Notes under the pieces: generated by a model
The model's database searches: none
What the model was told of the DNA's origin: nothing
What the model saw: only the letters and a program-made list of their open reading frames with translations
Assembly: GCA_001429555.1 (NCBI GenBank)
Contig: LMSR01000016.1
Location: forward strand, 189,384-253,383
DNA: 64,000 bases
Reading direction: 5' to 3'
Origin: Nocardioides sp. Soil797
GTDB taxonomy: Bacteria > Actinomycetota > Actinomycetes > Propionibacteriales > Nocardioidaceae
Program-made: the position numbers and the translations under genes
Shown here: one piece after another, positions 1-10,100 of the stretch
Layout: every line of letters begins with the position of its first letter
Position numbering within the stretch: position 1 is the first letter of the stretch

Positions 1-555
1 GCCCGCGCCGAGGCAGCGGTGCGCGAGCTGCTGGCCGCGATCGGTGAGGACCCCGAGCGCGAAGGACTCCAGGAGACCCCGGCGCGCGTCGCGCGGGCGT
101 ACGCCGAGTTGACCGCCGGGCTGCGCCAGGGGCCCGAGGACGTTCTCACCACCACCTTCGACATCGGACACGACGAGATGGTGCTGGTGCGCGACATCGA
201 GCTGTGGTCGATGTGTGAGCACCACCTCGTGCCGTTCACCGGGGTCGCCCACGTCGGCTACATCCCGGCCGAGTCGGGCAAGATCACCGGGCTGTCCAAG
301 CTGGCCCGCCTGGTCGACGTCTATGCCAAGCGCCCGCAGGTGCAGGAGCGCCTGACCACGCAGGTCGCCGACGCCCTGGTCGACATCCTCGACGCCCGCG
401 GCGTCATCGTGGTGATCGAGGCAGAGCATCTGTGCATGACCATGCGTGGGGTCCGCAAGGCCGGAGCCCGCACCATCACGTCCGCGGTCCGGGGCATCAT
501 GCACAACAGCGCCACCCGCTCCGAGGCCATGGCGCTGATCCACCGCAGCAGGTGA
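1..555 (+). CDS. folE: GTP cyclohydrolase I (FolE), 5' end outside window
   Basis: This enzyme converts GTP to 7,8-dihydroneopterin triphosphate, the first step of folate synthesis, in the cytoplasm. The reading frame is open from base 1, so the true start lies upstream; the GTG at 19 is internal. Family marks are the zinc-site segments MCEHHLVPF (bases 211-237) and EHLCMTMRG (424-450) and the QERLT segment at 343-357. It is followed after 3 bases by folP. In mycobacteria folE follows ftsH, which is probably what lies to the left. Identification is firm; only the N-terminus is missing. Confidence 0.96.
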   Translation, partial: ARAEAAVRELLAAIGEDPEREGLQETPARVARAYAELTAGLRQGPEDVLTTTFDIGHDEMVLVRDIELWSMCEHHLVPFTGVAHVGYIPAESGKITGLSKLARLVDVYAKRPQVQERLTTQVADALVDILDARGVIVVIEAEHLCMTMRGVRKAGARTITSAVRGIMHNSATRSEAMALIHRSR

Positions 556-558
556 CCC

Positions 559-1425
559 GTGCGTCCCGCTGACCTGTTGGCACCCCGTCCGCGGCCGCGG
601 ATCATGGGCATCGTCAACGTCACGCCCGACTCGTTCTCAGACGGTGGGCGCTTCGCGACCACCGACAAGGCCATCGAGCACGGGCAGGCGCTGATCGAGC
701 AGGGCGCCGACATCCTCGACATCGGGGGCGAGTCCACCCGCCCCGGAGCCACCCGACCGCTGGTCTCCGAGGAGCTCGACCGGGTGGTTCCGGTGATCGC
801 CGCTCTCGCCTCGGGCGGGGCCGCGGTGTCCGTCGACACCATGCGCGCCGAGGTCGCTCACGCGGCCGTCCGGGCCGGAGCCATGCTGATCAACGATGTC
901 TCCGGAGGGTTGGCCGATCCCGACATCCTCGGCGTCGCCGCCGACCACGACGTGATCTACTCGGCGATGCACTGGCGCGCGCACAGCACCGAGATGCAGG
1001 CCCACGCCTCCTACGACGAACCGGGCGGTGTGGTCAGGGCCGTGTACGACGAGTTGTCGGCCCGCCTCGACGACGCCCTCGCTGCCGGCGTCGACCTCGA
1101 ACGCACCGTGATCGACCCGGGGCTGGGCTTCGCCAAGTCCTCCGACCACAACTGGGAGCTGCTCCAGAACCTGTCGGCGCTGACTGCCCTGGGGCGACCG
1201 GTCCTGGTGGGCTCCAGTCGTAAGTCGTTCCTCGGGGCTCTCCTGGGTGGCCCGGACGGGCCACGGCCGGTGGGTGAACGGGAGAACGCCAACGTCGCGC
1301 TGACCACCATCGTCGCCCTGCAGGGAATGTGGGGTGTCCGGGTGCACGACGTTCGTGCCAGCCACGACGCGATCCGTGTGGTGGAGCGATTCGCCCAAGG
1401 TCAACGAGTCGAGGGACAGCGATGA
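559..1425 (+). CDS. folP: Dihydropteroate synthase
   Basis: Condenses 6-hydroxymethyl-dihydropterin pyrophosphate with p-aminobenzoate to dihydropteroate; it is the sulfonamide target. The 288-residue TIM barrel has the pterin-binding signatures IMGIVNVTPDSFSDGG (about residues 15-30) and DIGGESTRPGA (about 55-65), DPGLGFAKS near 187 and the GSSRKSFLG loop near 218. The start is GTG, three bases after the folE stop. Its end overlaps folB by ATGA, so the two are translationally coupled. Length and motifs are normal for FolP1. Confidence 0.97.
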   Translation: MRPADLLAPRPRPRIMGIVNVTPDSFSDGGRFATTDKAIEHGQALIEQGADILDIGGESTRPGATRPLVSEELDRVVPVIAALASGGAAVSVDTMRAEVAHAAVRAGAMLINDVSGGLADPDILGVAADHDVIYSAMHWRAHSTEMQAHASYDEPGGVVRAVYDELSARLDDALAAGVDLERTVIDPGLGFAKSSDHNWELLQNLSALTALGRPVLVGSSRKSFLGALLGGPDGPRPVGERENANVALTTIVALQGMWGVRVHDVRASHDAIRVVERFAQGQRVEGQR

Positions 1426-1829
1426 GCCACAACCAGCCAGGTCAGGGCCCACCCGAGCAATCGGACGAGCTCACGGTCAGCGGGATCGAGTGCTTCGGTC
1501 ACCACGGAGTGTTCGAGTTCGAGCGTCGTGAGGGGCAGATCTTCGTGATCGATCTCACCCTGGGCCTCGACACCACCCCTGCCGCACGCACTGATGACTT
1601 GCATGAGACCGTTCATTACGGAAACCTCGTGGATTCGGTGAAAGCCGCCGTGGAGTCCGATCCGGTCGACCTGATCGAAACCCTTGCCCAACGCATAGCG
1701 GACGTCTGTCTCTTGGACGATCGTGTTGAATGGACGCGGGTGACGGTGCACAAGCCGGACGCCCCCATTGACGCAACATTCTCGGATGTTGCGCTGACGA
1801 TTACCCGGAAGAGGACGTTGCAGCCGTGA
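1422..1829 (+). CDS. folB: Dihydroneopterin aldolase
   Basis: Cleaves 7,8-dihydroneopterin to 6-hydroxymethyl-dihydropterin and glycolaldehyde. The ATG at 1422 overlaps the folP stop as ATGA and gives 135 residues, close to the family norm of about 120-130; an upstream in-frame start would only extend into folP. Visible marks are GIECFGHHGVFEFER (near residues 18-32), the catalytic-region HYGNLVDSV segment and ETLAQRIAD. The first 13 or so residues are a short polar tail. The end overlaps folK by GTGA. Confidence 0.95.
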   Translation: MSHNQPGQGPPEQSDELTVSGIECFGHHGVFEFERREGQIFVIDLTLGLDTTPAARTDDLHETVHYGNLVDSVKAAVESDPVDLIETLAQRIADVCLLDDRVEWTRVTVHKPDAPIDATFSDVALTITRKRTLQP

Positions 1830-2401
1830 CTGAGACCCCCAACCCGAACCTCATCGATGCCGACACGCTGACCGGTGAGATGCACCCGATCCGGCGGGCA
1901 GTGCTGGCCCTGGGCTCCAATCTCGGCGAGCGACTGGCGAGCCTGCAGGGGGCGGTGAACTCGCTCGCGGACACCCCCGACGTGTGGGTGACTGCTGTCT
2001 CCGGGGTCTACGAGACCGAGCCCGTCGGAGCCCCGGTCGGGTCCGACAACTTCCTCAACGCGGTGGTGCTCCTCGACACCACTCTGCCGGCCGCGACCCT
2101 GCTCGATCGGGCCCTGGCGATCGAGGATGCCTTCCACCGGGAGCGGCCCTCGGAGCCGAACGCCCCGCGCACCCTCGACGTCGACCTGATCGTGGTCGGC
2201 GACCGTCGCGCCAACGACGAGTTCCTCCACCTTCCGCACCCTCGCGCCCGCGAGCGCGCGTTCGTGCTGAAGCCGTGGCACGACCTCGAGCCCGACGCCG
2301 TCCTGATCGATGCCGGCCCCGTAGCCGACCTGCTTGAGGCCGCAGACCAGAACGGCATCAAGCTGCGCGACGACCTGGCCCTCGAACTCGACCTGGCCTG
2401 A
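1826..2401 (+). CDS. folK: 6-hydroxymethyl-7,8-dihydropterin pyrophosphokinase
   Basis: Transfers pyrophosphate from ATP to 6-hydroxymethyl-dihydropterin, making the FolP substrate. The GTG start overlaps the folB stop. Family motifs are ALGSNLGERLASLQ (about residues 29-42), the YETEPVG loop, the RTLDVDLIVVGD metal-binding segment (about 113-124) and the PHPRARERAFVLKPW segment (about 133-147). The 20-25 residues before the first motif are longer than in enterobacterial HPPK. This completes a folE-folP-folB-folK operon. Confidence 0.96.
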   Translation: MTETPNPNLIDADTLTGEMHPIRRAVLALGSNLGERLASLQGAVNSLADTPDVWVTAVSGVYETEPVGAPVGSDNFLNAVVLLDTTLPAATLLDRALAIEDAFHRERPSEPNAPRTLDVDLIVVGDRRANDEFLHLPHPRARERAFVLKPWHDLEPDAVLIDAGPVADLLEAADQNGIKLRDDLALELDLA

Positions 2402-2487
2402 GCCCGGATCGGTGAATCGAGGCTGAGGTTGGCGGGCGACGGGCGAGCGAGCGGTGGGTCCGGGCTGAGCCCTGACCCGGGAACGCG

Positions 2488-2961
2488 ATGAGTGACCACC
2501 CGCCCGAAGAACCGCACGTACCACCGACGCCCTTCGGGGCTCTGGCGTGCTGCGTGGTGGTGGGCCTTGTTGCGGGCTGGGCCCTGCGCCCCCTGACCCA
2601 GGCGTACGCCGACTCGTCGCCGGTGGTCACCTGGGTCCCGGTCCTGGCGCTGGCACTCGTGGCCGTGATCCTGTCGGCCGTCGCCGTGATGACCCGGCGC
2701 ACCATCTCCCGGCGCCTCTACCTCGACCCGCATCGTGCGGTGAACCGGCTGGTCCTGGCCAAGGCGTGTGCCCTGGTCGGCGCCCTGGTTGCCGGCGGGT
2801 ACGCCGGGTATGCGCTGTCGTGGCTGGGCATGAGCGCCGAGCTGGCCGAGCAACGCAGCATCAGGGGTGGGCTGGCCGCGCTGGCTGGCTTCGCCATGTG
2901 TGGCGCAGCACTCGCCCTCGAACGCGCGTGTCGGGTCAGGGATGACGGCTCCGACGCCTAG
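2488..2961 (+). CDS. DUF3180 membrane protein
   Basis: A 157-residue integral membrane protein with four hydrophobic segments (about residues 17-36, 45-67, 90-112 and 127-146). The family is recognised mainly from its size and position: a DUF3180 protein directly follows folK in most actinobacteria (Rv3605c in M. tuberculosis, from memory). No enzymatic motif is visible and its role is unknown. The 86-base gap after folK makes co-transcription likely. Confidence 0.8.
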   Translation: MSDHPPEEPHVPPTPFGALACCVVVGLVAGWALRPLTQAYADSSPVVTWVPVLALALVAVILSAVAVMTRRTISRRLYLDPHRAVNRLVLAKACALVGALVAGGYAGYALSWLGMSAELAEQRSIRGGLAALAGFAMCGAALALERACRVRDDGSDA

Positions 2962-2964
2962 TGT
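2959..2964 (+). promoter_or_regulatory. Putative -10 hexamer TAGTGT, leaderless start
   Basis: TAGTGT fits the actinobacterial TANNNT -10 pattern and ends exactly six bases before the ATG at 2971, which would put the transcription start on the start codon. It overlaps the stop codon of the DUF3180 gene. No clear -35 element is visible. Confidence 0.45.
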
Positions 2965-2970
2965 GAGTTC

Positions 2971-3558
2971 ATGGCTTCCCCCAACGCTCGTCGTCGCCAG
3001 CGGAGCACCCGCATCACGGTGGCAGTTGCCCTCATCACGATCGCCGCACTCATCGTCATCGGTGCGTTGCTGACCGTCTCCTTCGTCCTCGTCGCCGTCT
3101 CTTCCGTCGTCGCCCTCGTCCTGGGCGCGGCGGCAACCAAGATCACTCACTCCGAACTGATGCAGTCGCGCCGCGATGCGGCCCGGGACCGCGCAGAGCA
3201 GGCTCAGGCCTACCGTCAGCTCACCGACGCCCGCAGTGCGGAGAGCAAGAAGTTCGCTGAGACCATGACGGAGCGCATCACTGCCCGCCAGAAGCTCATC
3301 CACGAGCTGGAGGGTGAGCTCGCCATCGCCCAGCGCAAGGTCGCGGAGACGACTCTCAAGCTCGGCAACGAGTCGCGTCGCGCCGACCAGGCAGAGGCTC
3401 ACCTCACGGCCGAGTCGGCCCGCCTCGAGGGCGCCGAGGAGCGTGCTGCCGAGGCGATCGTGGTGGTGGCGGACCTCGAGCAGCAGGTCGTCGACCTCAA
3501 GGCCGAGCTCGCCGCCTGGGAGGCATCCGCAGCGATGCCGGTGCGCAAGCACGCCTGA
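2971..3558 (+). CDS. Membrane-anchored coiled-coil protein
   Basis: A 195-residue protein of unknown function. After a basic N-terminus (ASPNARRRQRSTR) come two closely spaced hydrophobic stretches (about residues 14-56), probably a membrane hairpin. Then follows a long, highly charged alpha-helical segment (about 60-190) rich in Ala, Glu, Arg and Gln, typical of a coiled coil in the cytoplasm. It sits where mycobacteria carry another membrane protein after the DUF3180 gene (Rv3604c). A structural or scaffolding role at the membrane is inference. Confidence 0.75.
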   Translation: MASPNARRRQRSTRITVAVALITIAALIVIGALLTVSFVLVAVSSVVALVLGAAATKITHSELMQSRRDAARDRAEQAQAYRQLTDARSAESKKFAETMTERITARQKLIHELEGELAIAQRKVAETTLKLGNESRRADQAEAHLTAESARLEGAEERAAEAIVVVADLEQQVVDLKAELAAWEASAAMPVRKHA

Positions 3559-3569
3559 CCCTCGGCCAG

Positions 3570-5216
3570 GTGGCATCCAGGATCGTGAACAGGAACAATG
3601 CCCAGGACATCCGGCAGGTCACTCTTTCGGTGCTGGGGCCCGGCCCGGCCCGGGTGGCGATCGTCTCCGCCGACGGAAACAGCAACCTGCGCGGATTCCT
3701 GACCCGGAAGCGTCCCGATGTCGACGTGGTCGAGGTGTCCCAGGCCATCAACGGATGGGCACGTCATGCGCGACTGATGGCTTCGGCTCCCTTCGACGTG
3801 ATCGTCGACGTGAGCCCCAGGGCAGCCAGCCGTTACGGGCGGTTGCGTGACCTCCTCTTCCTGGTCAGGCCGACCGGCAGCCTGGTGCTGCGTGACGTCG
3901 CCAGGCGACCCGAGAGTGACAACGCCGACGCGCGCGACGACTTCCACGACATCCTCGACCGACTGGTCGCGATCCTGGCCGGGGACGAGCCGGAGCCGGC
4001 TGACGACGCGCGCCGCATCGAGTGGGACCCCTTCCAGGTGGCTCGGGCAACCGAGACCCTGGAGTTCGTCGGCAGCCACGCCATCTTCACGAGGGCAGGC
4101 ATGCCGGCGCTGGCCAAGATGAGCGAGTCGGCGATGAACACGCTGCTCGAGCTCGAGCCGGAGGGCGACGACCACGTCGTACGCGTCATCCCCGGTCAGC
4201 ACGTGCGGTCCAGGGCGGTGCTGCGCTACAGCGGCGACGAGCCGCCGCCCAAGTACAACCTCGAGTACGACGCCCCTGACGCCTCGTTGCGCGTCTATCA
4301 CGATGTGGTCGCCGCACCCGGCCAGGTCCTCGCCAACGACCGTTTCGTGCTCCCCGACAGCTTCCGGCACAACGCCCGTCCGCGCCTGGTGAACAGCTTC
4401 CTCGACGAGCTGGGCCCGCGGTTCGCGAACCTTGCCTTCGACACCGCCGACCTGCCGAAGCTGGCGGGCACCTACTACCACCTCGACAACGAGATCCGCG
4501 GACACTTCGGCCACGTGATGACTGAGCAGGTCTCGCGGATGTGGGCCTGGCCCGAGGTCAAACAGGAAAACCCCGGGGTGAAGGCGTTGATGTTCCTCAA
4601 CCGGGGCCGTGAGATGAGCGGTTGGGAGTACGCCATCCTGGCGGCCGCCGGCATCGAGCGTGACGACGTGCTGTTCCTCGACGAGCCGGTCCGCGTCGAG
4701 CGCATGGTGTCCGCCTCGCCGCTCTTCTCCAACCCCGAGTACGCCCACCCGGCGATCCTCGAGACGTGGCAGCGCATCGGTGACTCCCTGGCCTCGGGTG
4801 CCCAGGAGCGGGAGTGGCCCGCTCGGTTCTTCTGCTCGCGCACCATCCGCAAGCGCGGGTGCACCAACACCGACGAGGTGGAGGAGCTGTTCCGAGCGCA
4901 GGGGTTCGAGGTGGTCCTCCCCGAGACCATGCCACTGCCCGACCAGGTGCAGCTGTTCCGCCAGGCAGAGGTGGTGGCGGGATTCGCCGGCAGTGGGCTC
5001 TTCCAGCTGCAGTTCACCCCGACGCCCAAGCGGGTGATCACCATCGGGCACGCCCGCTACAACGCGGCGAACGAGTTCCTGATGGCCTCCCTCCTGGGCC
5101 ACCAGCTCGACCAGGTCATCTCGGTGCCCGACAAGGACCACTTCCAGTCGTCCTTCACGTTCGACGACGCACGAGAAGGCCGTTGGTTGGCAGAGGTCTT
5201 CGCATCGCTTTCCTGA
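3570..5216 (+). CDS. GT61-like (DUF563) glycosyltransferase, paralog 1
   Basis: A 548-residue cytoplasmic protein. The C-terminal half (about residues 290-548) looks like a GT61/DUF563 glycosyltransferase: GTYYHLDNEIRGHFGHVMTE, a FFCSRTIRKR strand, VLPETMPLPDQVQLFRQAEVVAGFAGSGL (written here in parts: VVLPETMPLP, then VVAGFAGSGL) and a NAANEF segment. The N-terminal 130 residues resemble a Rossmann or methyltransferase fold: RVAIVSADG, PFDVIVDVS, LLFLVRPTGSLVLRD. It is about 45-50 percent similar by eye to the next gene. The GTG start at 3570, 12 bases after the previous stop, is the best available, but no strong ribosome site is seen. It is probably a transferase for a cell-surface glycan; substrate unknown. 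Confidence 0.75.
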   Translation: MASRIVNRNNAQDIRQVTLSVLGPGPARVAIVSADGNSNLRGFLTRKRPDVDVVEVSQAINGWARHARLMASAPFDVIVDVSPRAASRYGRLRDLLFLVRPTGSLVLRDVARRPESDNADARDDFHDILDRLVAILAGDEPEPADDARRIEWDPFQVARATETLEFVGSHAIFTRAGMPALAKMSESAMNTLLELEPEGDDHVVRVIPGQHVRSRAVLRYSGDEPPPKYNLEYDAPDASLRVYHDVVAAPGQVLANDRFVLPDSFRHNARPRLVNSFLDELGPRFANLAFDTADLPKLAGTYYHLDNEIRGHFGHVMTEQVSRMWAWPEVKQENPGVKALMFLNRGREMSGWEYAILAAAGIERDDVLFLDEPVRVERMVSASPLFSNPEYAHPAILETWQRIGDSLASGAQEREWPARFFCSRTIRKRGCTNTDEVEELFRAQGFEVVLPETMPLPDQVQLFRQAEVVAGFAGSGLFQLQFTPTPKRVITIGHARYNAANEFLMASLLGHQLDQVISVPDKDHFQSSFTFDDAREGRWLAEVFASLS

Positions 5217-5328
5217 GGGCGGCAGTGGCGCCCCGCGACAAACGAGTTGGGACCCATCCGGAGCACAAGCGTTAGTGTGGCCGTCCAAGGATCGGGCGAC
5301 AGGGCCTTGGGCATCTTGAGGGGGACGG

Positions 5329-6996
5329 GTGGAACTGCTTCGTCGACTACGTCGGCAGCATGACGAGCCACGATCGGGTGACGACTCCGGGGCGGCTGAG
5401 CTGGTCATCCGGCGGGCCGCCTCGCGTCCACGGCCGCAGGTCGCGATCCTCTCCGACGACGGGGCCAGCGACCTGGCCGCGGAGATACGGGCCCGGTTGC
5501 GCAAGGCCACGGTCGTCGATCTGCCGACCTCGATGGATGCCTGGGAGCGCCACGTGCGGTTCGTCGAGGACGGTCCGTTCGACGTGGTCGTCGACCACAC
5601 GCTGAACCATGACGAACGGCTCGCCCAGCTGCAGGACCTCCACTTCCTGGCCCGTCCGGGTGGGGTGATGATCATCCGAGACGGGATGACTTCCCTGACC
5701 GGGCGCGAGGACGCACCCTTCAAAGCCCAGCTGGAGCTCCTCAAGGCCGGACACCGGGGTGAGACCCGACGTCCGACGCGGCGCCGGGACCCGCTCTGGG
5801 ACTCGATCCGCCTCGGGAAGGCGATTGCCTCCTTCGACGTCGAGGGAGAGCACCTGGTGTTCACTCGTGCCCGCATGCTCGCCCTCGCCAAGCTCGACGA
5901 GGCGGCGATGAACCTTCATCTCGAACGCACGGGCCGCCTTGCCGAGGTGATCACCTCGGTGCCGGCTGAGCAGTTCCGATCCCGTTGTGCCCTGACCTTC
6001 AACGCGGCCAGGCGCCCCGTGCGCCAACCCGAGGTCTATGACGTGCCGGAGCTGTCGTTGCGCGTCCATCACGATGCAGTGGTTGCCCCTGGACAGGTGG
6101 TGGTCAAGGACGGGTGGGTGCTGCCGGAGAGCTACCGACACAATCTCCACGACCGGTTGCGGAACCGTCAGGTGATCGACCTCGCGCCCCGGTTCGGCCG
6201 CCCGAGGTACGACCAGTCGTCCGTCGGCGCCCTTCCCGGCACCTACTTCCATCTCGACAGCGAGTTCCGCGGACACTTCGGGCACCTGCTGACCGAACAG
6301 GTCTCCCGGTTGTGGGCCTGGCCGGAGGTCAAGGCAACGCATCCCGATGCCAAGGTGCTGATGGGCACGAATCGACGGCGCCCCGAGATGATGGAGTACG
6401 AGTACGTCTTCTACGAGGCAGCGGGAATCGCGCGCGAGGACATCGTCCTCACCAAGGAGCCCGTGTGCGTGGAGCGGCTCTACGGAGCGACGCCGATGAT
6501 GGAGAACCCCAGCTACGTCCACCCTGGGCTGGGTGGGATCTGGCGCGCCGTGGGCGACGCGCTCGCCCGGGACTCCGCCGAGCGAGAGTGGCCGGAGCGG
6601 ATCTTCCTCTCGCGCCACGTGGACGCCAAGCGGGCCTGCAACAACCAGTCGGAGGTCGAGGACCTCTTCCGCGCACAAGGCTTCGAGGTGCTGCTTCCCG
6701 AGACCTTCTCACTGCCCGATCAGGTGCAGCTGTTCCGCAAGGCGGAGGTGATTGCGGGCTTCGCCGGCAGCGGTCTCTTCAACATTGCCCTGGTCGACTC
6801 ACCGAAGCGGGTGATCTCGATCGGCTCCGAGCGCTACCACGCCGCGAACGAGTACCAGATGGCCTCGGTCCAGGGACACCGGATGGCCCAGATCACCTGC
6901 CGTCCGGACCACCCCGACGACTTCCACTCGCCGTACACCTTCGACCACGAGCGCGAGGGGCCGTGGCTGGCCGAGGTCTTCTCGTCCCTTTCCTGA
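5329..6996 (+). CDS. GT61-like (DUF563) glycosyltransferase, paralog 2
   Basis: A 555-residue tandem paralog of the preceding gene with the same two-part layout. The N-terminal Rossmann-like region has QVAILSDDG, PFDVVVDHT and LHFLARPGGVMIIRD. The GT61-like region has GTYFHLDSEFRGHFGHLLTE, ERIFLSRHVDAKR, VLLPETFSLPDQVQLFRKAE and VIAGFAGSGLFN. Both proteins end in an almost identical EGxWLAEVF(A/S)SLS tail. The start is GTG at 5329; the 112-base gap before it contains TAGTGT (5274-5279) as a possible -10. The pair arose by duplication and diverged mainly in the N-terminal half. Acceptor and donor sugars cannot be read from the sequence. Confidence 0.75.
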   Translation: MELLRRLRRQHDEPRSGDDSGAAELVIRRAASRPRPQVAILSDDGASDLAAEIRARLRKATVVDLPTSMDAWERHVRFVEDGPFDVVVDHTLNHDERLAQLQDLHFLARPGGVMIIRDGMTSLTGREDAPFKAQLELLKAGHRGETRRPTRRRDPLWDSIRLGKAIASFDVEGEHLVFTRARMLALAKLDEAAMNLHLERTGRLAEVITSVPAEQFRSRCALTFNAARRPVRQPEVYDVPELSLRVHHDAVVAPGQVVVKDGWVLPESYRHNLHDRLRNRQVIDLAPRFGRPRYDQSSVGALPGTYFHLDSEFRGHFGHLLTEQVSRLWAWPEVKATHPDAKVLMGTNRRRPEMMEYEYVFYEAAGIAREDIVLTKEPVCVERLYGATPMMENPSYVHPGLGGIWRAVGDALARDSAEREWPERIFLSRHVDAKRACNNQSEVEDLFRAQGFEVLLPETFSLPDQVQLFRKAEVIAGFAGSGLFNIALVDSPKRVISIGSERYHAANEYQMASVQGHRMAQITCRPDHPDDFHSPYTFDHEREGPWLAEVFSSLS

Positions 6997-7109
6997 GCCG
7001 GAGGCTGCGGGGTCTGAGTCGACACCCGGTCGCCGACGAAACCGGGGCTGAACGGATGCGTGGCTATCATGCACGGGTCCAGCCCCCACAGAACATGATG
7101 GAGCAGTGA

Positions 7110-10100
7110 GTGCCAGCTCGACCCCGGGAACGAGCCGTGACCCTGGCCCGTCGGACGGTGCATGCCGCGCCGGACTGGCTCTCAGGCCCTGCCGTGCGCG
7201 CCGCGCGTGTGCTGCGCAACGACCGAGGTCCCCTGGTGTCCGTGGTGCTGACGATCAGCGACGAGGAGACCACCAAGATCGCTCCCGCGATCGCCTCACT
7301 GCGCGAGCAGCGACACGGGAACCTTGACGTGGTGGTCGTCGCGTGGGGGCGCGCTGACCGAGTGCTGGTCACCGCTGCCGAGGCCGCGCACGCCGACACC
7401 CGCTTCCGCCTGGTGCGCCGGCCCGTGGCCGACCACAATGCCGCGCGAAACCTTGGTGCCCAGCGCGCCCGCGGCACCTATCTGGTCTTCGTCGAGGGCG
7501 GCGACGATCTCCCCCCGCGTGGGCTGGAGCGGCTGGTGCAGTCGCTGGAGAAGTCCGGTTCGCCCTTCGCGGTGGGCATGGTCGAAGCGCCGGAGTCAGT
7601 CGTCACCGTGACGACGGCGCCAGTCGATGCTGCTCATCAACGCGGTCGCAGTGCAACCACGCTGGACCGGATGCCGAAAGCCATCACCGACCTGAGCCTG
7701 GGCAACCGCATGTTCCGGCGTACCTTCTGGAAGTCAGCGGGCCTCCGCTTCGACGCAGGTCATGGCGGCGAGGCCGCGCTCGCCCTGCGTGCCTTCGCCG
7801 CGGCCGAGGCCTTCGACCTGAGCCGTCATGCCACCTACCGCAACAGCCAGCGGCGAGACGCCGCACTCGGCACCCTGCCCGTGCTCCTGGCCACGCTCGA
7901 TGAGTGGATCAAGGAGCAGCGGGAGTCGTGGCAGACCGTGCAGGCGATGCCCGCTGAAGGCGTGGCTGACGCGTGGTTGTGGGGGGTGCTCGACACCGCC
8001 ATCCAGCCGTTCATCGACGACGTCGAGCGGGCCAGCAACCATGAGTGGACGTCATTGCGCGAGACGGCCGAGTTGCTGCTCAGCAGCAGCGGACCGGAGC
8101 TCTGGAAGTCGCTGCGGGCCGAGTCGCGCGTGCGGTTGTGGCTCCTGCGCGAAGGACGCCGCGAACAGCTGGAGGCATTCGTCGCCGAACGCTGGTTCGA
8201 GAAGGGCAACCGGCGTACCCACGTCGACTCAGGTCGAGTGATGGCCGAGCTGCCGTTCTTCGGGGACGCCGAGACCGGTGTGCCCCACGACTGCTTCGAG
8301 ATGACCGAGTCGGAGACCCCGCTGCAGGCCATCCTGACCGGCGTCCGGTGGCGCGGGAACACCGTTGCCGAGCTGGACCTCTTCGTCCGGGCCCACTACG
8401 TCGGCATGCCCGAGGCCCCGTCGGTCTCCGTCGACCTCGTGCATCGACCTTCCTCGTCACGCCTCCCGCTCGTGGTGCACCAACGGCGGAACGTGCGGGC
8501 CAACCAGTTCATGGCCGACAAGTACCAGGACTACTCACAGGGCGCGGTGACGCTCGAGCTCGATGCCGCCTCGGTCCTCGAGGCCACGTCCGGGATCCCG
8601 GGCTTCCAGACCGACGACATCGACTGGGGGTTCGCGGTGACCCTGGAGACGCAGGGAGTTCGCCGCACAGGTCGCATCGAGTACCTCGACGACCGGGGCT
8701 CAGCAGGAATGCTGGGCACCGGACACCTCGGCGCTAGGTCCGTCGGCTCGGCCCGGGTGGCGGTGGTCCCAGGCGCCGATGCGCGTGTGGCCGTGCGTGT
8801 GGAGCCCGGGCTCGACCTCCGGCTGGAGGACGTGTCGGTCGAGGGGCGCACCGTCCGTGGCGTCCTGTCCGGCGACCGTCCGGTGACCGGCGTGCTTGCC
8901 GAACGTGGCGCAACCACCTGCTCGACCGAGGTCGTCGACGGGGCCTTCGCGCTGGCGCTCCCGGCGCCCAGCACGGGCGGGAACACTTGGCACCTGCGAG
9001 CCGTCGGCCCCGACGGTGCGCACCACATGGTGGCCTGGCCCGAGCAGCCGGAGCACTGGTTGTGCCAGGGCAGCGGCGGCGTGGTTCCAGGTCGGTCGGT
9101 GCACGGCGGTGTCGACCTGCGAGAGGCGGACGACACGCTCGTGATCGAGGCTGCCGAGATCGATGACTCCGGCATCGCCGTCACGGCGCGGTGGCTGGGC
9201 GCCACCCCCAAGCACTTCCGGCTGGGCTTGGTCGGCAACCGTACGACGCTCGCGGCTGAGGACGTCGAACTCCAGGACGGCAAGCTCACGGCCAGGTTCT
9301 CGACGACCTGGGACCAGTGGGGCTTCGGGCCCGTTCCGGTGCCCGTGGGCCGCTACTGGTTCGAGCTGTCGGCCGGGCCGGCCGAGCGAGCACGTGCCGG
9401 GAGGGTGCTGGTGTCGGCAGAGATGCTCGACACCCTGCTCGACCAACAACTCACCGAGGCCCACCGGTTCCGGTCGATCCGGCTGGGGCGGGATGCCGGT
9501 GTCTTCCTGACCACGCCGGTCGCCGACGAGAGCCGTGGCGGCCACAACCGACAGCGTCTGGTCGACTGGGTGAACTCCGACGACCTGCCGATCGAGCAGG
9601 ACTGGGTCTACTTCCAGTCCTACACCGGCGCGACGGCCACCGACAGCCAGTTGGCCATCTTCCACGAAGTGCGTCGCCGCCACCCCGACCTGGTCTGTTG
9701 GTGGGGTGTCGCAGACCTGTCCTCGCACGTCCCCGAGGGCGCTCGGCCGGTGGTGATCAGCTCGGAGCAGTGGTTCCGAGTCCTGGGCTCGTCACGACGG
9801 CTGGTGATGAACATCGACCTCGACCGGTGGTTCTCCCCGCGTCCCGGCCAGGAACTCCTGCAGACCTTCCACGGCTACCCCGCGAAGTCGATGGGCGTGA
9901 TGCTGTGGGAGGCCAAGCACTACACGCCACGTCGCATCGACGCGGAGCTGGCCCGCACCTCCGCCGACTGGGACCTCATCCTGACGCCCTCCCCGGAGAT
10001 GGATGAGTACTACCGCCGCGAGTACCGATACGACGGGCCGATCCACAACGAGGGCTACCCCCGTGACGACGTACTGGTCTCGCCGGAGGCGGAGCACTTC

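Noticed and set aside
3399..5891. An 830-codon minus-strand open frame over the GT61-like genes
   Set aside because: It is the complement of genes with clear protein motifs and shows no domain of its own; a GC3 artefact.
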